Part shown: piece by piece, positions 34,589-42,902 of the stretch | Numbering within the stretch: position 1 is the first letter of the stretch | Layout of the letters: every line of letters starts with the position of its first letter | Source of the DNA: DATHBD01 sp035296325 | GTDB taxonomy: Bacteria > Actinomycetota > Actinomycetes > Mycobacteriales > Micromonosporaceae | Direction of reading: 5' to 3' | Length of the DNA: 64,000 nt | Assembly: GCA_035296325.1 (NCBI GenBank) | Contig: DATHBD010000081.1 | Location: 168,639 to 232,638 of the forward strand | Position numbers and translations under genes: made by a program | The notes under the pieces: model-generated | Told to the model about the DNA's origin: nothing | Database searches by the model: none | What the model saw: only the letters and a program-made list of their open reading frames with translations

Positions 34589-37027
34589 TCATCGCCGGTC
34601 CACCTCGCCGATCTTCTCCGCGCCGAGCGCCTCGGTCAGCAGGCGCAGCGCCTGCTCCTCGCTCGACTCGCGCACCACCGAGCCGCCGTGCGCGTCGTCG
34701 GCCGCTTCGTCGCCCGGATCGAATCCGGGCACAGCCGGGTCGTACTCCGGGTCGTACGGCGGCTCCTCGGCGGCCGTACCCTCCCATGCCCCCTCGACTG
34801 GACGGCCCGGCCGCCGGTCGGTTGGCCCGCCCGATCGTCGGGGAGCTGCCGGGCCGACCCGCGGGGTCGGTGCCGACCGACCCGGCGACGGCGCGGCCGC
34901 CGCGGCACCACCCGGTACGGCCGCCGCGGCGGCACCCGGTACGGCCGCCGCGGCGGCACCACCCGGTACCGCCATGGCCGGCCAGTCCTCGCCCGCACCC
35001 GGGTTGGGCGCCTCGGCCTGGGCCGGCTGCTGCGCCGGGGTCTGCGGTGGTTGGGCCTGCACCGCGGCCGGTGTCCGCGCCGATGGGCGCGATGGCGCAT
35101 CCGACCTGGGCCGGGCGGCCGGTGGACCCGACCGCTGCGCCGGCTGCTGCCGATCCGCGGGTGGCGCCCCTTGCCCCCGGTCCGGTGGTGGGGTCGGCCG
35201 CTCCCGATCCGGAGGTGCCCCCGGAGTGACCGGCGCAGGTGCGGTGGGTGTTATCGCCGCCGGGAGGGCGCCGCGGGTTTGGGGCTCTCGGCGCGGGATC
35301 GTCGCGGACTCACGGGCAGCGGTCGCCGGACCGGCGGTGCCGGCGACCTCGCAGCGCAGCTGCCACCGACCACCGAGCAGCTCGTAGAGCGCCTCGACCA
35401 GGAGATCCGGGGAGCCGGCGAGCATCTCGGCGTGCACCGAGTGCTGGAAGACGAGGACCACCCGGTCGCCCTCCACGTCGCGTACGGTCGCCTCGCGGAC
35501 CACGGCAGCGGCGCGCTTGCTCTTGCGCCCCACCATGGTGAGCACTTCGTCCCAGACGCGCCGTACCGCGACGGCATCGAGCGCGCCCGGTGCTCCCGGC
35601 GTACTCGGTGCCGGCGACTCCGGCGCGACGGCACCGGCCTCCGGTGAGTCCGTGGCGGCGGGCGTGGCCGGCGCCGTTGGGGCCGACGTCGTGGGGGCCG
35701 ACGTCGTGGGGGCCGGCAGGTCAGTGCGCCGCATCGGCCCTGGCGAGCCGGGTGCCTGCGGGCGTGGCGATGACGCTGCCGGCGCAGGCCGTACCGGCGG
35801 CTCCGCCGCGACCGGCGGCTCCGCCGCGGTGGACGATGACGTGGGCGCGCCGACGGACGCGGTGCCGAGTTCCAGCCGCCGCTCCATCCGCTCCAGGCGC
35901 TGCAGCAGGGCGCCGGCCGAGTCGTCCGCTCCGGGTAGCAGCATGCGGGCGCAGACGAGTTCGAGCAGCAGCCGCGGCGCGGTGGTGCCGCGCATCTCGG
36001 TCAGACCATTGTGGACAATGTCGGCGAATCGGGAGAGGGTTGCCGAACCCAGATGTGAAGCCTGCGCCGTCATCCGGCTCAGGGTGTCCTCCGGGCAGTC
36101 CAGCAGACCCTTCGCCACTGCGTCCGGCACCTGCTGCAGGATGATCAGGTCGCGCAGCCGCTCCAGCAGGTCGGAGGCGAACCGTCGCGGGTCGTGGCCG
36201 GCCTCCGCGACGCGATCGATCGTCGCGTACGCGGCCGCGCCGTCCCCGGCGGCCAGGGCGTCGCACATCTCGTCGATCAGCGCCACGTCGGTGACGCCGA
36301 GCAGCGCGACCGCCCGCGCGTAGGTGACCCCGTCCGCACCGGCGCCGGCGATGAGCTGGTCGAGCACCGAGAGCGAGTCCCGGCCACTACCGCCACCGGC
36401 CCGGACCACCAGCGGGAAGACCGCCGGCTCGACCTTGGCGCCCTCCCGCCGGCAGAGGTCCTCGAGGTACGGCCGGAGGACGCCGGGCGGGATCAGCCGG
36501 AACGGGTAGTGGTGGGTGCGCGACTTGATCGTGCCGAGCACCTTCTCCGGCTCCGTCGTGGCGAACACGAACTTGACGTACTCCGGGGGCTCCTCGACCA
36601 GCTTGAGCAGGGCGTTGAACCCGGCCGGCGAGACCATGTGCGCCTCGTCGATGACGTACACCTTGAAGCGGCTCGCGACGGGCGCGAAGAACGCCCGTTC
36701 CCGCAGCTCACGGGCGTCGTCGACGCCGCCGTGGCTGGCCGCGTCGATTTCGATCACGTCGATCGAGCCGGACCCGTCGGGTGCCAGCGCCTGGCAGCTG
36801 TCGCACTCGCCGCACGGATCCGGGGTCGGCCCCTTCGCGCAGTTGAGCGAGCGCGCGAGGATGCGGGCGCTGCTCGTCTTGCCGCAGCCGCGGGGCCCGG
36901 AGAAGAGGTACGCGTGGTGCAGCCGGCCGGTCCGCAGCGCCTGACTGAGCGGCTCGGTGACGTGCTCCTGCCCGATGATCTCGGAGAACGTCCGGGGCCG
37001 GTACTTGCGGTACAGCGCCAGCGCCAC
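34589..37027 (-). CDS. dnaX: DNA polymerase III subunits gamma and tau
   Basis: 812 residues from GTG 37027, preceded by AAGGAGGT. It is the AAA+ ATPase of the clamp loader. Walker A is GPRGCGKT (44-51), the zinc module uses Cys63, 72, 75 and 78, and Walker B is VIDEAHMVS. Domain III follows to about 370. The rest is a long Pro/Ala/Gly-rich linker with internal repeats containing a tau-like folded segment (VRRVWDEVLTMVGRKSKRAAAVVRE, about 480-570), ending in an acidic tail. No programmed frameshift site was recognised. It is first in the usual dnaX-ybaB-recR order. Confidence 0.96.
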   Translation of the reverse strand: MALALYRKYRPRTFSEIIGQEHVTEPLSQALRTGRLHHAYLFSGPRGCGKTSSARILARSLNCAKGPTPDPCGECDSCQALAPDGSGSIDVIEIDAASHGGVDDARELRERAFFAPVASRFKVYVIDEAHMVSPAGFNALLKLVEEPPEYVKFVFATTEPEKVLGTIKSRTHHYPFRLIPPGVLRPYLEDLCRREGAKVEPAVFPLVVRAGGGSGRDSLSVLDQLIAGAGADGVTYARAVALLGVTDVALIDEMCDALAAGDGAAAYATIDRVAEAGHDPRRFASDLLERLRDLIILQQVPDAVAKGLLDCPEDTLSRMTAQASHLGSATLSRFADIVHNGLTEMRGTTAPRLLLELVCARMLLPGADDSAGALLQRLERMERRLELGTASVGAPTSSSTAAEPPVAAEPPVRPAPAASSPRPQAPGSPGPMRRTDLPAPTTSAPTTSAPTAPATPAATDSPEAGAVAPESPAPSTPGAPGALDAVAVRRVWDEVLTMVGRKSKRAAAVVREATVRDVEGDRVVLVFQHSVHAEMLAGSPDLLVEALYELLGGRWQLRCEVAGTAGPATAARESATIPRREPQTRGALPAAITPTAPAPVTPGAPPDRERPTPPPDRGQGAPPADRQQPAQRSGPPAARPRSDAPSRPSARTPAAVQAQPPQTPAQQPAQAEAPNPGAGEDWPAMAVPGGAAAAAVPGAAAAAVPGGAAAAAPSPGRSAPTPRVGPAAPRRSGGPTDRRPGRPVEGAWEGTAAEEPPYDPEYDPAVPGFDPGDEAADDAHGGSVVRESSEEQALRLLTEALGAEKIGEVDRR

Positions 37028-37176
37028 GCCAGGACCTCCTTCGCCAGCCACGGTCCCTCGACGCCGAGCGCCCGCCACCCGATGGGGGTGGCACCCGGCG
37101 GCAGGACCTGGGCAACCGTACCGCGCCATCCGGTCGGCGAAGTCGCGCCGTCCGGAACGGGTTCGGGCACAAAAGG

Positions 37177-37262
37177 GCCCCCCGTGCACCCGCCAGAGCC
37201 CGCTTACCCTTGCTGCCTTCCGGCCCTGGGGGAGTTCACAGGTTGCACGCCACACGAGGGGC
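37177..37262 (-). ncRNA. ffs: Signal recognition particle RNA (small bacterial type, 4.5S-like)
   Basis: The minus strand carries the universally conserved apical loop of SRP RNA: CCAGGGCCGGAAGGCAGCAA followed by GGGTAAG. The ends pair: GCCCCTCGTG at the 5' end (37253-37262) with CACGGGGGGC at the 3' end (37177-37186), one G-U. A CCCTTTT run follows and may mark termination. The RNA binds Ffh to target membrane proteins. It is about 86 nt; ends are estimated to within a few bases. The ffs-dnaX neighbourhood is typical for actinobacteria. Confidence 0.93.
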
Positions 37263-37317
37263 AGCTCCTACAATACCCGGTGCACGCGGCCGCGCGAGGC
37301 TGGGTATCCTTGCCGAC

Positions 37318-37405
37318 GGAGGATTCGCCTAGTGGCCTAGGGCGCACGCTTGGAAAGCGTGTTGGGATAAAACCCTCACGAGTTCGAATCTCGTATCCTC
37401 CGCCA
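37318..37405 (+). tRNA. tRNA-Ser (GGA anticodon)
   Basis: Complete cloverleaf of 88 nt including an encoded CCA. The acceptor stem pairs GGAGGAT with ATCCTCC; the anticodon stem CACGC/GCGTG encloses the loop TTGGAAA, anticodon GGA at 37352-37354. A long variable arm and a T-loop with TTCGAAT are present, as expected for a class II serine tRNA. It reads UCC and UCU codons. Confidence 0.97.
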
Positions 37406-37418
37406 GCCTGACCAGGCA

Positions 37419-37457
37419 GAACGCCGGGACGCCCGATCATGGGCCGGCCCGGCGTTC
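37419..37457. terminator. Hairpin terminator between tRNA-Ser and the GT87 gene
   Basis: A perfect 10-bp outer stem (GAACGCCGGG / CCCGGCGTTC) with further pairing inside (GCCC/GGGC) starts 13 bp after the tRNA. It could end both the tRNA transcript and the convergent membrane-protein transcript. Confidence 0.75.
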
Positions 37458-37487
37458 GGCTTCCGCCCTGGCCACAGGCGGGGTCCT

Positions 37488-39074
37488 TCATGCCGACACG
37501 AGTTCCTCGGTATAGGTGGCGATCGGCGCACCCGCGGCGTTGTAGGCGACCAGCCGGCCATGCGAGAGGTTCGCCGACCGGAAGGAGAACATCCGCTGAC
37601 CGGGGTACATCTCCACAAGCGTGATGGCGCGGACCGCTCCCCCGGGCGCGGAGCGGTACTCGAGCCGGTCGACGGTCGCGTCCACCACGCCGTTGACCCG
37701 TGACTTCGTCTTCTCCGACGCGGTGGCCAGCCGGATCGGGGCGTCCCCGAGAAACTCTTCGCACCCGGCCCGGGTACGGCACGCGAAGAAGTACCGCGGA
37801 TTGTGCGCGTCGGCGAGCGCGTACGACTTGAAGGTCGGGTCGGCGCCGGCAGGCAGCGGCTGTACGGCGACGAAGGCCAGCGCGGCGGCGGCCGTGGTGG
37901 CCACCCGCACCCAGGTACGCGATCGGGTGGCGCCCCTGCGGGCGGTGACGGAGAGCGCGATACCGCCGAATCCGACGACGCAGAGCGCCACAGTGCCCAA
38001 CGCCCGCGCGTTCTCGAACACGAACTGCATGCCCTGCGTCGGGGACACCTCGCTGAGCACGGCACCCAGCGAGAGGATCATGACGGTGAGCAGCACCGCC
38101 CCGGCGACGCGCCGGGCCGCTCCGGCCGCGCCGATGAGCAGCATGGCCGCCAGCACCGGCCAGACCTGGTGGTGCGTCCAGGACACCGGCGACGCTGTCA
38201 CCGTGGCGCATCCGACGAGGACCGCCGCGTGTGCCGGCTGCCCGGCGCCGTCCATCTGCCGGGCGCGCAGCAGGGCCACGCCGCAGATGATCGAGACCAG
38301 CGCGGCCCACAGCATCGGCAGCGCCGCCTCGGTTACGCCGACCCGCAGCAGCATGCCGTGCAGGGACTGGTTGCCCAGCGATGCCAGGTCGCCGATGCGG
38401 GACGTGTCGAGCATCCTGCCGGCCCAGAACGTGCGGCTGTCCGACGGCAGTACGGCGGCGCCGACCGCGGCACAGGCGAGGAACGCCGCGCCGGCGCGGG
38501 CGGCGTCCCGGTACCGCCGGGAGACCAGGAAGAAAACCACGAACAGCAGCGGCGTGAGCTTGATGGCCGCGGCGAGCCCGATGAGTACCCCCCGGTACCG
38601 CGACGGGGTCAGGCCCATCGCATCGGTCAGCGCCAGCAGGACGATGAACACGCTCACCTGACCAAACCGGAGGTTGCTCTGCGCAGGGGCGGAGAGCAGC
38701 ACGCCGCAGGCCACGGCCGCGATCACCACCCGGCGGGTGGAATCGCCGACTGGAATCACCCGGCCCACGGCCACAGCCAGCGCAGCGATCGCCGCGCAAG
38801 TCAGCGCCAGCCACGCGATCTGAAGAACGGCTTCCGGAACGAACCCGGTGGGCCAGAGTACGAGCGCCGCGAACGGCGGGTAGGTGAATGGCCCGCCGTT
38901 CTCCGCGACGAACTCGTACAGCGGGTGGCCGGCCTGCGCATGCCGGACCGCGCCGTAGTAGATGTGCAGGTCGGAGAGCCGGTCCGAGACCGGTCGGTGC
39001 ATCACCAGCACCGACGACACGGCGGCGATCGCTCCGAACGCCGCCCACAACATCGCTGCACGCCGCTGCGCCAT
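37488..39074 (-). CDS. GT87 (DUF2029) family polyprenol-phosphate-dependent glycosyltransferase
   Basis: 528 residues with ten or more hydrophobic helices. The N-terminal extracytoplasmic loop carries the conserved acidic/aromatic features of GT87 mannosyltransferases (SDLHIYYGAVRHAQAGHPLYEF, then GPFTYPPFAALVLWP). The membrane core is followed by a C-terminal soluble domain of about 120 residues containing two Cys (FFACRTRAGCEEFLGDAP), unusual for plain GT87 proteins. Expected role is sugar transfer from a lipid-linked donor to envelope glycans at the outer face of the membrane. Exact substrate unknown. Confidence 0.86.
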   Translation of the reverse strand: MAQRRAAMLWAAFGAIAAVSSVLVMHRPVSDRLSDLHIYYGAVRHAQAGHPLYEFVAENGGPFTYPPFAALVLWPTGFVPEAVLQIAWLALTCAAIAALAVAVGRVIPVGDSTRRVVIAAVACGVLLSAPAQSNLRFGQVSVFIVLLALTDAMGLTPSRYRGVLIGLAAAIKLTPLLFVVFFLVSRRYRDAARAGAAFLACAAVGAAVLPSDSRTFWAGRMLDTSRIGDLASLGNQSLHGMLLRVGVTEAALPMLWAALVSIICGVALLRARQMDGAGQPAHAAVLVGCATVTASPVSWTHHQVWPVLAAMLLIGAAGAARRVAGAVLLTVMILSLGAVLSEVSPTQGMQFVFENARALGTVALCVVGFGGIALSVTARRGATRSRTWVRVATTAAAALAFVAVQPLPAGADPTFKSYALADAHNPRYFFACRTRAGCEEFLGDAPIRLATASEKTKSRVNGVVDATVDRLEYRSAPGGAVRAITLVEMYPGQRMFSFRSANLSHGRLVAYNAAGAPIATYTEELVSA

Positions 39075-39259
39075 GGCGGAAGTCTAGGCAGCACCGGCCA
39101 CTGAACAGGTAGCGAAATGGCGCTCCGGGCGAGCATTTCACTACCCGATCGTTACGGTCGGCCGGCCTGCCGCCGCGCCGTGCCCGCCTTCGGAGCGGCG
39201 ACCACGCGTGTACCTTTGCGGACGCTGCGCCGGACCCTCGATCGCAAGGAGCTGCCGTC

Positions 39260-39841
39260 ATGAGACACCCCGTCCGCGCCAGTGTTGCGGCCGCGGCTGC
39301 GGTGCTCGCCCTTGCCGGCTGCGGCACGTCGGCGGACCCGGGCGCGCAGACGGCACCCGGTTCCGGCGCCGGCTCGGCGGCGCCCGGCTCAGCGCCCGCC
39401 GGCTCAGCGCCCGCCGGCTCGGACCAGCACGGTTGGGATACCGCCTCGATGCCCGACCCGTGCCGCACCATCACGCTTGCGGAGGTCACCGCCGTGGTGA
39501 CCGGCCCGGTCACCGGAGGAGTCCGGCTCGACAGTTGGCCCCCGCTGTGCACGTTCACGATGCCGGGACCGCCCGAGGGCTTCCTGTACGTCTCCGACGA
39601 CTCGCGCACCACGGGGAAGGATGACTTCGACCGGCAGCGCAGCGACTCTGCGGCCACCGGGCAGGTGCCCGGCATCGGCGATCAGGCGTACTGGCTACCG
39701 GAGTACTCGGCCCTGCATGTGCTGAGCGGGGCCACCCACCTGACCGTCAAGTTCGCCGGGGACAAGGTGCCGGCCGACCCCAGGGACAAGGCGCTCGCAC
39801 TGGCCCGGGTGGCTCTGCCGCGGGCGACCGCCGCATCCTGA
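39260..39841 (+). CDS. DUF3558-like lipoprotein
   Basis: 193 residues. The signal peptide ends in the lipobox LAGC. A low-complexity linker with repeated PAGSA units leads to a domain starting DPCRTITLAEVTAVV, the pattern of DUF3558 lipoproteins, with a second Cys in PPLCTFTM that may pair with the first. A lipid-anchored extracellular protein is expected. No operon partner: gerW-like is 76 bp downstream in the same direction. Confidence 0.85.
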   Translation: MRHPVRASVAAAAAVLALAGCGTSADPGAQTAPGSGAGSAAPGSAPAGSAPAGSDQHGWDTASMPDPCRTITLAEVTAVVTGPVTGGVRLDSWPPLCTFTMPGPPEGFLYVSDDSRTTGKDDFDRQRSDSAATGQVPGIGDQAYWLPEYSALHVLSGATHLTVKFAGDKVPADPRDKALALARVALPRATAAS

Positions 39842-39917
39842 GCAACCGGGCGTTCCCCGGCGGCGCGCGGCGCGTCAAGATATCTGTGCAACGCACCGAC
39901 CGAGGGAGGCCTGCAAA

Positions 39918-40292
39918 GTGATCGACACCGGAGGCGCCGGCACGGCGCTGGACGTCCTGCGCCACGCGGTGGATGGCGCGACGGTACGGACCGCGTTCGG
40001 CGAGCCGATCACCCACCATGGCGTCACCGTCGTGCCGGTCGCCCGGGTACGGGTCGGCGGGGGCGGCGGCGGTGGGGCGACCGGGCCGGGCGGCGACAGC
40101 CCGGAGGCCAGCGGGAACGGCGGCGGCTTCGGCAGCACCTGCACACCGATCGGCGTGTTCGTGCTGACCGAGGACGGCGAGGTGACCTGGCGGCCGACGC
40201 TCGACATCAACAAAATCATCATCGGCGGTCAGCTGATTGCGGTCGTGGCGCTGCTGACCGTCCGGGCCGTCCTCCGGGCCCGCCGATCCTGA
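39918..40292 (+). CDS. GerW/YtfJ-family protein
   Basis: 124 residues. The conserved YtfJ core is visible: GATVRTAFGEPITHHGVTVVPVARVRVGGGGGGG, a Gly-rich stretch, then GGGFGSTCTPIGVFVLTEDGEVTWRPTLD, and a C-terminal hydrophobic helix (IIGGQLIAVVALLTVRAVL) that would anchor it in the membrane. In Bacillus the family is linked to spore germination; in actinomycetes its role is not settled. GTG start preceded by GGGAGG. Confidence 0.9.
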   Translation: MIDTGGAGTALDVLRHAVDGATVRTAFGEPITHHGVTVVPVARVRVGGGGGGGATGPGGDSPEASGNGGGFGSTCTPIGVFVLTEDGEVTWRPTLDINKIIIGGQLIAVVALLTVRAVLRARRS

Positions 40293-40353
40293 CTGCGCGT
40301 TTCCGGCGTACGCCATTGCTGCGCCCTTCGGCCGCGACCTTGCCGTCGTCGCT

Positions 40354-40508
40354 CTATGCGGCGGTGCTGAGCGCGTCCACCCCGCTGAGTTCCGCCGACA
40401 GGCGCCACAGGCGCGTTGCCTCAACTGGGCCTCCCACCCGGGCCCGACCCTGGTCTCGGGGCAGGCCATGATCCCGGCGCTGGTGATGACGATGTCGAGG
40501 TCGCGGTC
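40354..40508 (-). pseudogene. Degraded short-chain dehydrogenase (SDR) gene fragments
   Basis: Two remnants are recognisable on the minus strand. One (about 40430-40508) encodes DLDIVITSAGIMACPETR and on through VGPGWEAQ, the strand-4 AGIMA/PETRVGPGWE region of retinol-dehydrogenase-like SDRs. The other (40354-40413), in a different frame, encodes the SDR C terminus RLWRLSAELSGVDALSTAA followed by TAG. The intervening catalytic part with YxxxK and the N-terminal nucleotide-binding part are gone. At least one internal deletion and loss of the 5' end explain this. Confidence 0.72.
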
Positions 40509-40517
40509 CGAAGCCAG

Positions 40518-40691
40518 GACGAGCGTCGGGCCGGGACCACGATCCGCATCGCCGAACTCACCGAATGCCTCGACCTGGTCGCCGCCAAGGTCGAGGTCTA
40601 CCGGGCCCACGTCTCGCAGGGCACCGCACACGTCCTCTGGAGCGCCCCCGCTCAAGTCACCCCACCGTCCGCTCCGGACGAGGGCGAATGA
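40518..40691 (+). pseudogene. Degraded MerR-family regulator, C-terminal fragment
   Basis: Frame encoding TTIRIAELTECLDLVAAK followed by VEVYRAHVSQGTAHVLW, the pattern of the C-terminal coiled coil and tail of MerR-type regulators that sit divergently from SDR genes. The DNA-binding N terminus is absent. It adjoins the SDR fragment on the other strand, so one deletion across a divergent SDR/MerR pair would leave exactly these pieces. No start or ribosome site. Confidence 0.62.
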
Positions 40692-40715
40692 GACGGAAAC
40701 TGAGACCACACGAGA

Positions 40716-40753
40716 AGACACCCGGCGGCTCACGTTGGAGTCGCCGGGTGTCT
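40716..40753. terminator. Hairpin terminator of tRNA-Ser(CGA)
   Basis: Perfect 12-bp stem AGACACCCGGCG / CGCCGGGTGTCT with a 14-nt loop, 12 bp beyond the 3' end of the minus-strand tRNA. Confidence 0.85.
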
Positions 40754-40764
40754 GCCCTGCTCAT

Positions 40765-40854
40765 TGGCGGTGGCGCGGGGATTTGAACCCCGGGAAGGGT
40801 CACCCCTTCACACGCTTTCGAGGCGTGCTCCTTAGGCCACTCGGACACGCCACC
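40765..40854 (-). tRNA. tRNA-Ser (CGA anticodon)
   Basis: Complete class II cloverleaf of 90 nt with encoded CCA. The acceptor stem pairs GGTGGCG with CGCCACC; the anticodon stem GCACGC-type arm holds the loop CTCGAAA, anticodon CGA at 40818-40820 (complement). A long variable arm and a TTCAAAT T-loop are present. It reads UCG codons, frequent in this high-GC genome. Confidence 0.97.
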
Positions 40855-40943
40855 GCCGAGAAGATTACCCGACCGCCCCGGCGCGTGTCGCTGCGGTACG
40901 GGGGGCGGGTCCGCGGCCGGTCCCTGCTGGCAGGATCAGCGGC

Positions 40944-41651
40944 ATGAGTACGCACATTGGCGCCGAGCCGGGCGACATCGCCGACCGGGTCCTGCTTCCG
41001 GGCGACCCGCTCCGCGCGAAGTGGATCGCGGAGACGTTCCTGACCGACGTCCGGGGCTACACCACCGTGCGCAACATGCTCGGCTTCACGGGCACCTACC
41101 GCGGTGTGTCGGTGTCGGTACAGGGATCGGGCATGGGCATGCCGTCGGCGTCGATCTATGCGCACGAGCTGATCAACGACTACGGGGTCCGCACCCTGAT
41201 CCGGGTCGGTAGCTGCGGTGCGCTGGCCGACTCCCTGGAGCTGCGCGACGTGGTGGCCGCGATCGGGTCGAGCACGGACTCCGCGATGAACCGGGTGCGG
41301 TTCGGGGCAACGGTGGACTTCGCTCCGGTGGCCGACTTCGGGTTGCTCCGCACCGCCGTGGACGTGGCTGCCGCACGGGGCGTGGCGATGCGGGTCGGGC
41401 CGGTCTTCGCCACCGACACCTTCTACGACGACCGGCCCGAGGTGTACGACATGCTCGCCGCGTACGGCGTCCTGGCGGTGGAGATGGAGTCGGCGGCGCT
41501 CTACACGATCGCGGCGCGCTACGGCGTACGGGCGCTGACCGTGCTGACCGTCAGCGACCACATCATGACGGGCGCACGGTCGTCAGCGCTGGACCGGGAG
41601 CAGACGTTCAGCCAGATGGCCGAGATCGCCCTGGACACCATCATCGCCTGA
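40944..41651 (+). CDS. deoD: Purine-nucleoside phosphorylase, DeoD type
   Basis: 235 residues. Reversible phosphorolysis of purine (deoxy)nucleosides in the cytoplasm; hexameric family. Signatures: LLPGDPLRAKWIAETFL, GSGMGMPSASIYAHELI, IRVGSCGAL, VEMESAALY and VSDHIMTG with the catalytic Asp. The N terminus (STHIGAEPGDIA) contributes the His that in family members reaches the neighbouring subunit. It stands alone, converging with tadA across 3 bp. Confidence 0.95.
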   Translation: MSTHIGAEPGDIADRVLLPGDPLRAKWIAETFLTDVRGYTTVRNMLGFTGTYRGVSVSVQGSGMGMPSASIYAHELINDYGVRTLIRVGSCGALADSLELRDVVAAIGSSTDSAMNRVRFGATVDFAPVADFGLLRTAVDVAAARGVAMRVGPVFATDTFYDDRPEVYDMLAAYGVLAVEMESAALYTIAARYGVRALTVLTVSDHIMTGARSSALDREQTFSQMAEIALDTIIA

Positions 41652-41654
41652 CCA

Positions 41655-42218
41655 TCAGCGGGTCTCCGGCCGATCGCGCCGGGCGGCGAAGAATTCGCGC
41701 AGCAGTGCGGCGGACTCGGCCTCCCGCACGCCGGCGTACACCTCGGGACGGTGGGTCAGTCGCGGGTCCCGCACGACGTCCCACAGCGAGCCGACGGCCC
41801 CGGTCTTCGGCTCCCACGCGCCGAACACCAACGTGGCGATCCGGGCGAGGACAGTGGCACCGGCGCACATGGTGCACGGTTCCAGGGTGACGACGAGCGT
41901 GCAGCCGTCCAGGCGCCAGGTGCCCAGCGCGACAGCCGCCCGGCGCATCGCCACGATCTCCGCGTGCCCCGTCGGGTCGTCGCGGGCCTCCCGCTCGTTG
42001 CGACCGGTCGCCAACTCCACGCCGTCCGGCCCGTAGATCACCGCGCCGACCGGCACGTCCGCACCGTCACCGGACCGCCCACCATCGGCGGGTCGATCTC
42101 CCGTAGCTCCGCAGCCGGCCCGCCCGCCACCGGCGGCGGCCTCGACGGCCACGGCCAGAGCCCGGCCCATCCAGGCGTCGTGCCGCTTCCCGCGGACGCC
42201 GGCCGCCTGCCCGGTCAC
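41655..42218 (-). CDS. tadA: tRNA adenosine(34) deaminase TadA
   Basis: 187 residues from the GTG at 42218, which overlaps the upstream stop by four bases. TadA converts A34 to inosine in tRNA-Arg(ACG). The zinc/catalytic motifs are present: HAE at 85-87 and PCTMC at 114-118. A Gly/Asp-rich stretch of about 24 residues (about 30-53) is inserted between the first helix and the VPVGAV strand, absent from most TadA proteins. The partner gene upstream encodes the actinobacterial TadA-associated protein. Confidence 0.93.
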   Translation of the reverse strand: MTGQAAGVRGKRHDAWMGRALAVAVEAAAGGGRAGCGATGDRPADGGRSGDGADVPVGAVIYGPDGVELATGRNEREARDDPTGHAEIVAMRRAAVALGTWRLDGCTLVVTLEPCTMCAGATVLARIATLVFGAWEPKTGAVGSLWDVVRDPRLTHRPEVYAGVREAESAALLREFFAARRDRPETR

Positions 42219-42766
42219 TCTTCGCGCAACTCCTCGACCTCGTCCGAGCACCCGATCGTCTGGCACAGCTCGGCTGTCACGTCGGCCGGCAGCATGCCGT
42301 CGTGCGCGCAGAGCTTGAGCAGACGCTCCGCCGGTATGCCGAGGTCGAGCAGGAGGTCGGGATCACCGACCGGTTCGATGTCCGCGACGATGACCGCCGG
42401 GCTCGGCGCCGCGTCCTCGTCGTCCTCGCCGGCAGGAGCGTCGTCCTCCGTCGGCGCCTCGACGATCACGTCGTCGAGTTCGAGTGCCGGCTCGCCAAGG
42501 TCACCGAGCAGCAGAGCACCCAGGCGGGACTCCTCAGCGAAGGCCGCGTCGGAACCGAAGATTCGAAGATCGTCTTCGTCGTCCAGCCGCAGGATCACCA
42601 GGTATTGATCATCGGACTCCACGAACAGCAGGGACACGTCGGCCCCGGAACCGACTTCGCGGAGCCGGTCGGCGACCTCGTCGATGTCGGTGACCCCGCC
42701 GAGGTCGAGTTGGGAAGCCGTCCAGCCCTTTGGCTCACGCGCCACGGCGGCAGCGAAGTACGACAC
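42215..42766 (-). CDS. TadA-associated protein
   Basis: 183 residues, strongly acidic. Signature phrases are WTASQLDLGGVTDIDEVADRLRE, DQYLVILRLDDEDDLRIFGSDAAFAEESRLGALLLGDL, and a Cys-containing end (LKLCAHDGMLPADVTAELCQTIGCSDEVEELRE). The family is named for its constant position upstream of tadA in actinobacteria; the function is not established. An Asp/Glu/Pro/Ala linker lies in the middle. Its stop overlaps the tadA start by four bases. Confidence 0.9.
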   Translation of the reverse strand: MSYFAAAVAREPKGWTASQLDLGGVTDIDEVADRLREVGSGADVSLLFVESDDQYLVILRLDDEDDLRIFGSDAAFAEESRLGALLLGDLGEPALELDDVIVEAPTEDDAPAGEDDEDAAPSPAVIVADIEPVGDPDLLLDLGIPAERLLKLCAHDGMLPADVTAELCQTIGCSDEVEELREE

Positions 42767-42902
42767 TGTACCCCCGGTCAGATTTGTCGGTAGGTCTGAA
42801 GATTATGCGAGCCCTGGGGAAAACGATGCCATACAGCGCGGTATCCGCATGGCGAATGTCCCGATGCCGAGTAACGCGTTAGCCAGCCATTACTGAAGGT
42901 GA

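Noticed and set aside
37318..37405. Integration hotspot at tRNA-Ser(GGA)
   Set aside because: No duplicated tRNA 3' end, integrase or composition shift was seen next to either tRNA gene.
40354..40691. Programmed frameshift in an intact SDR
   Set aside because: The catalytic YxxxK region and the nucleotide-binding N terminus are both missing, so this is decay rather than recoding.
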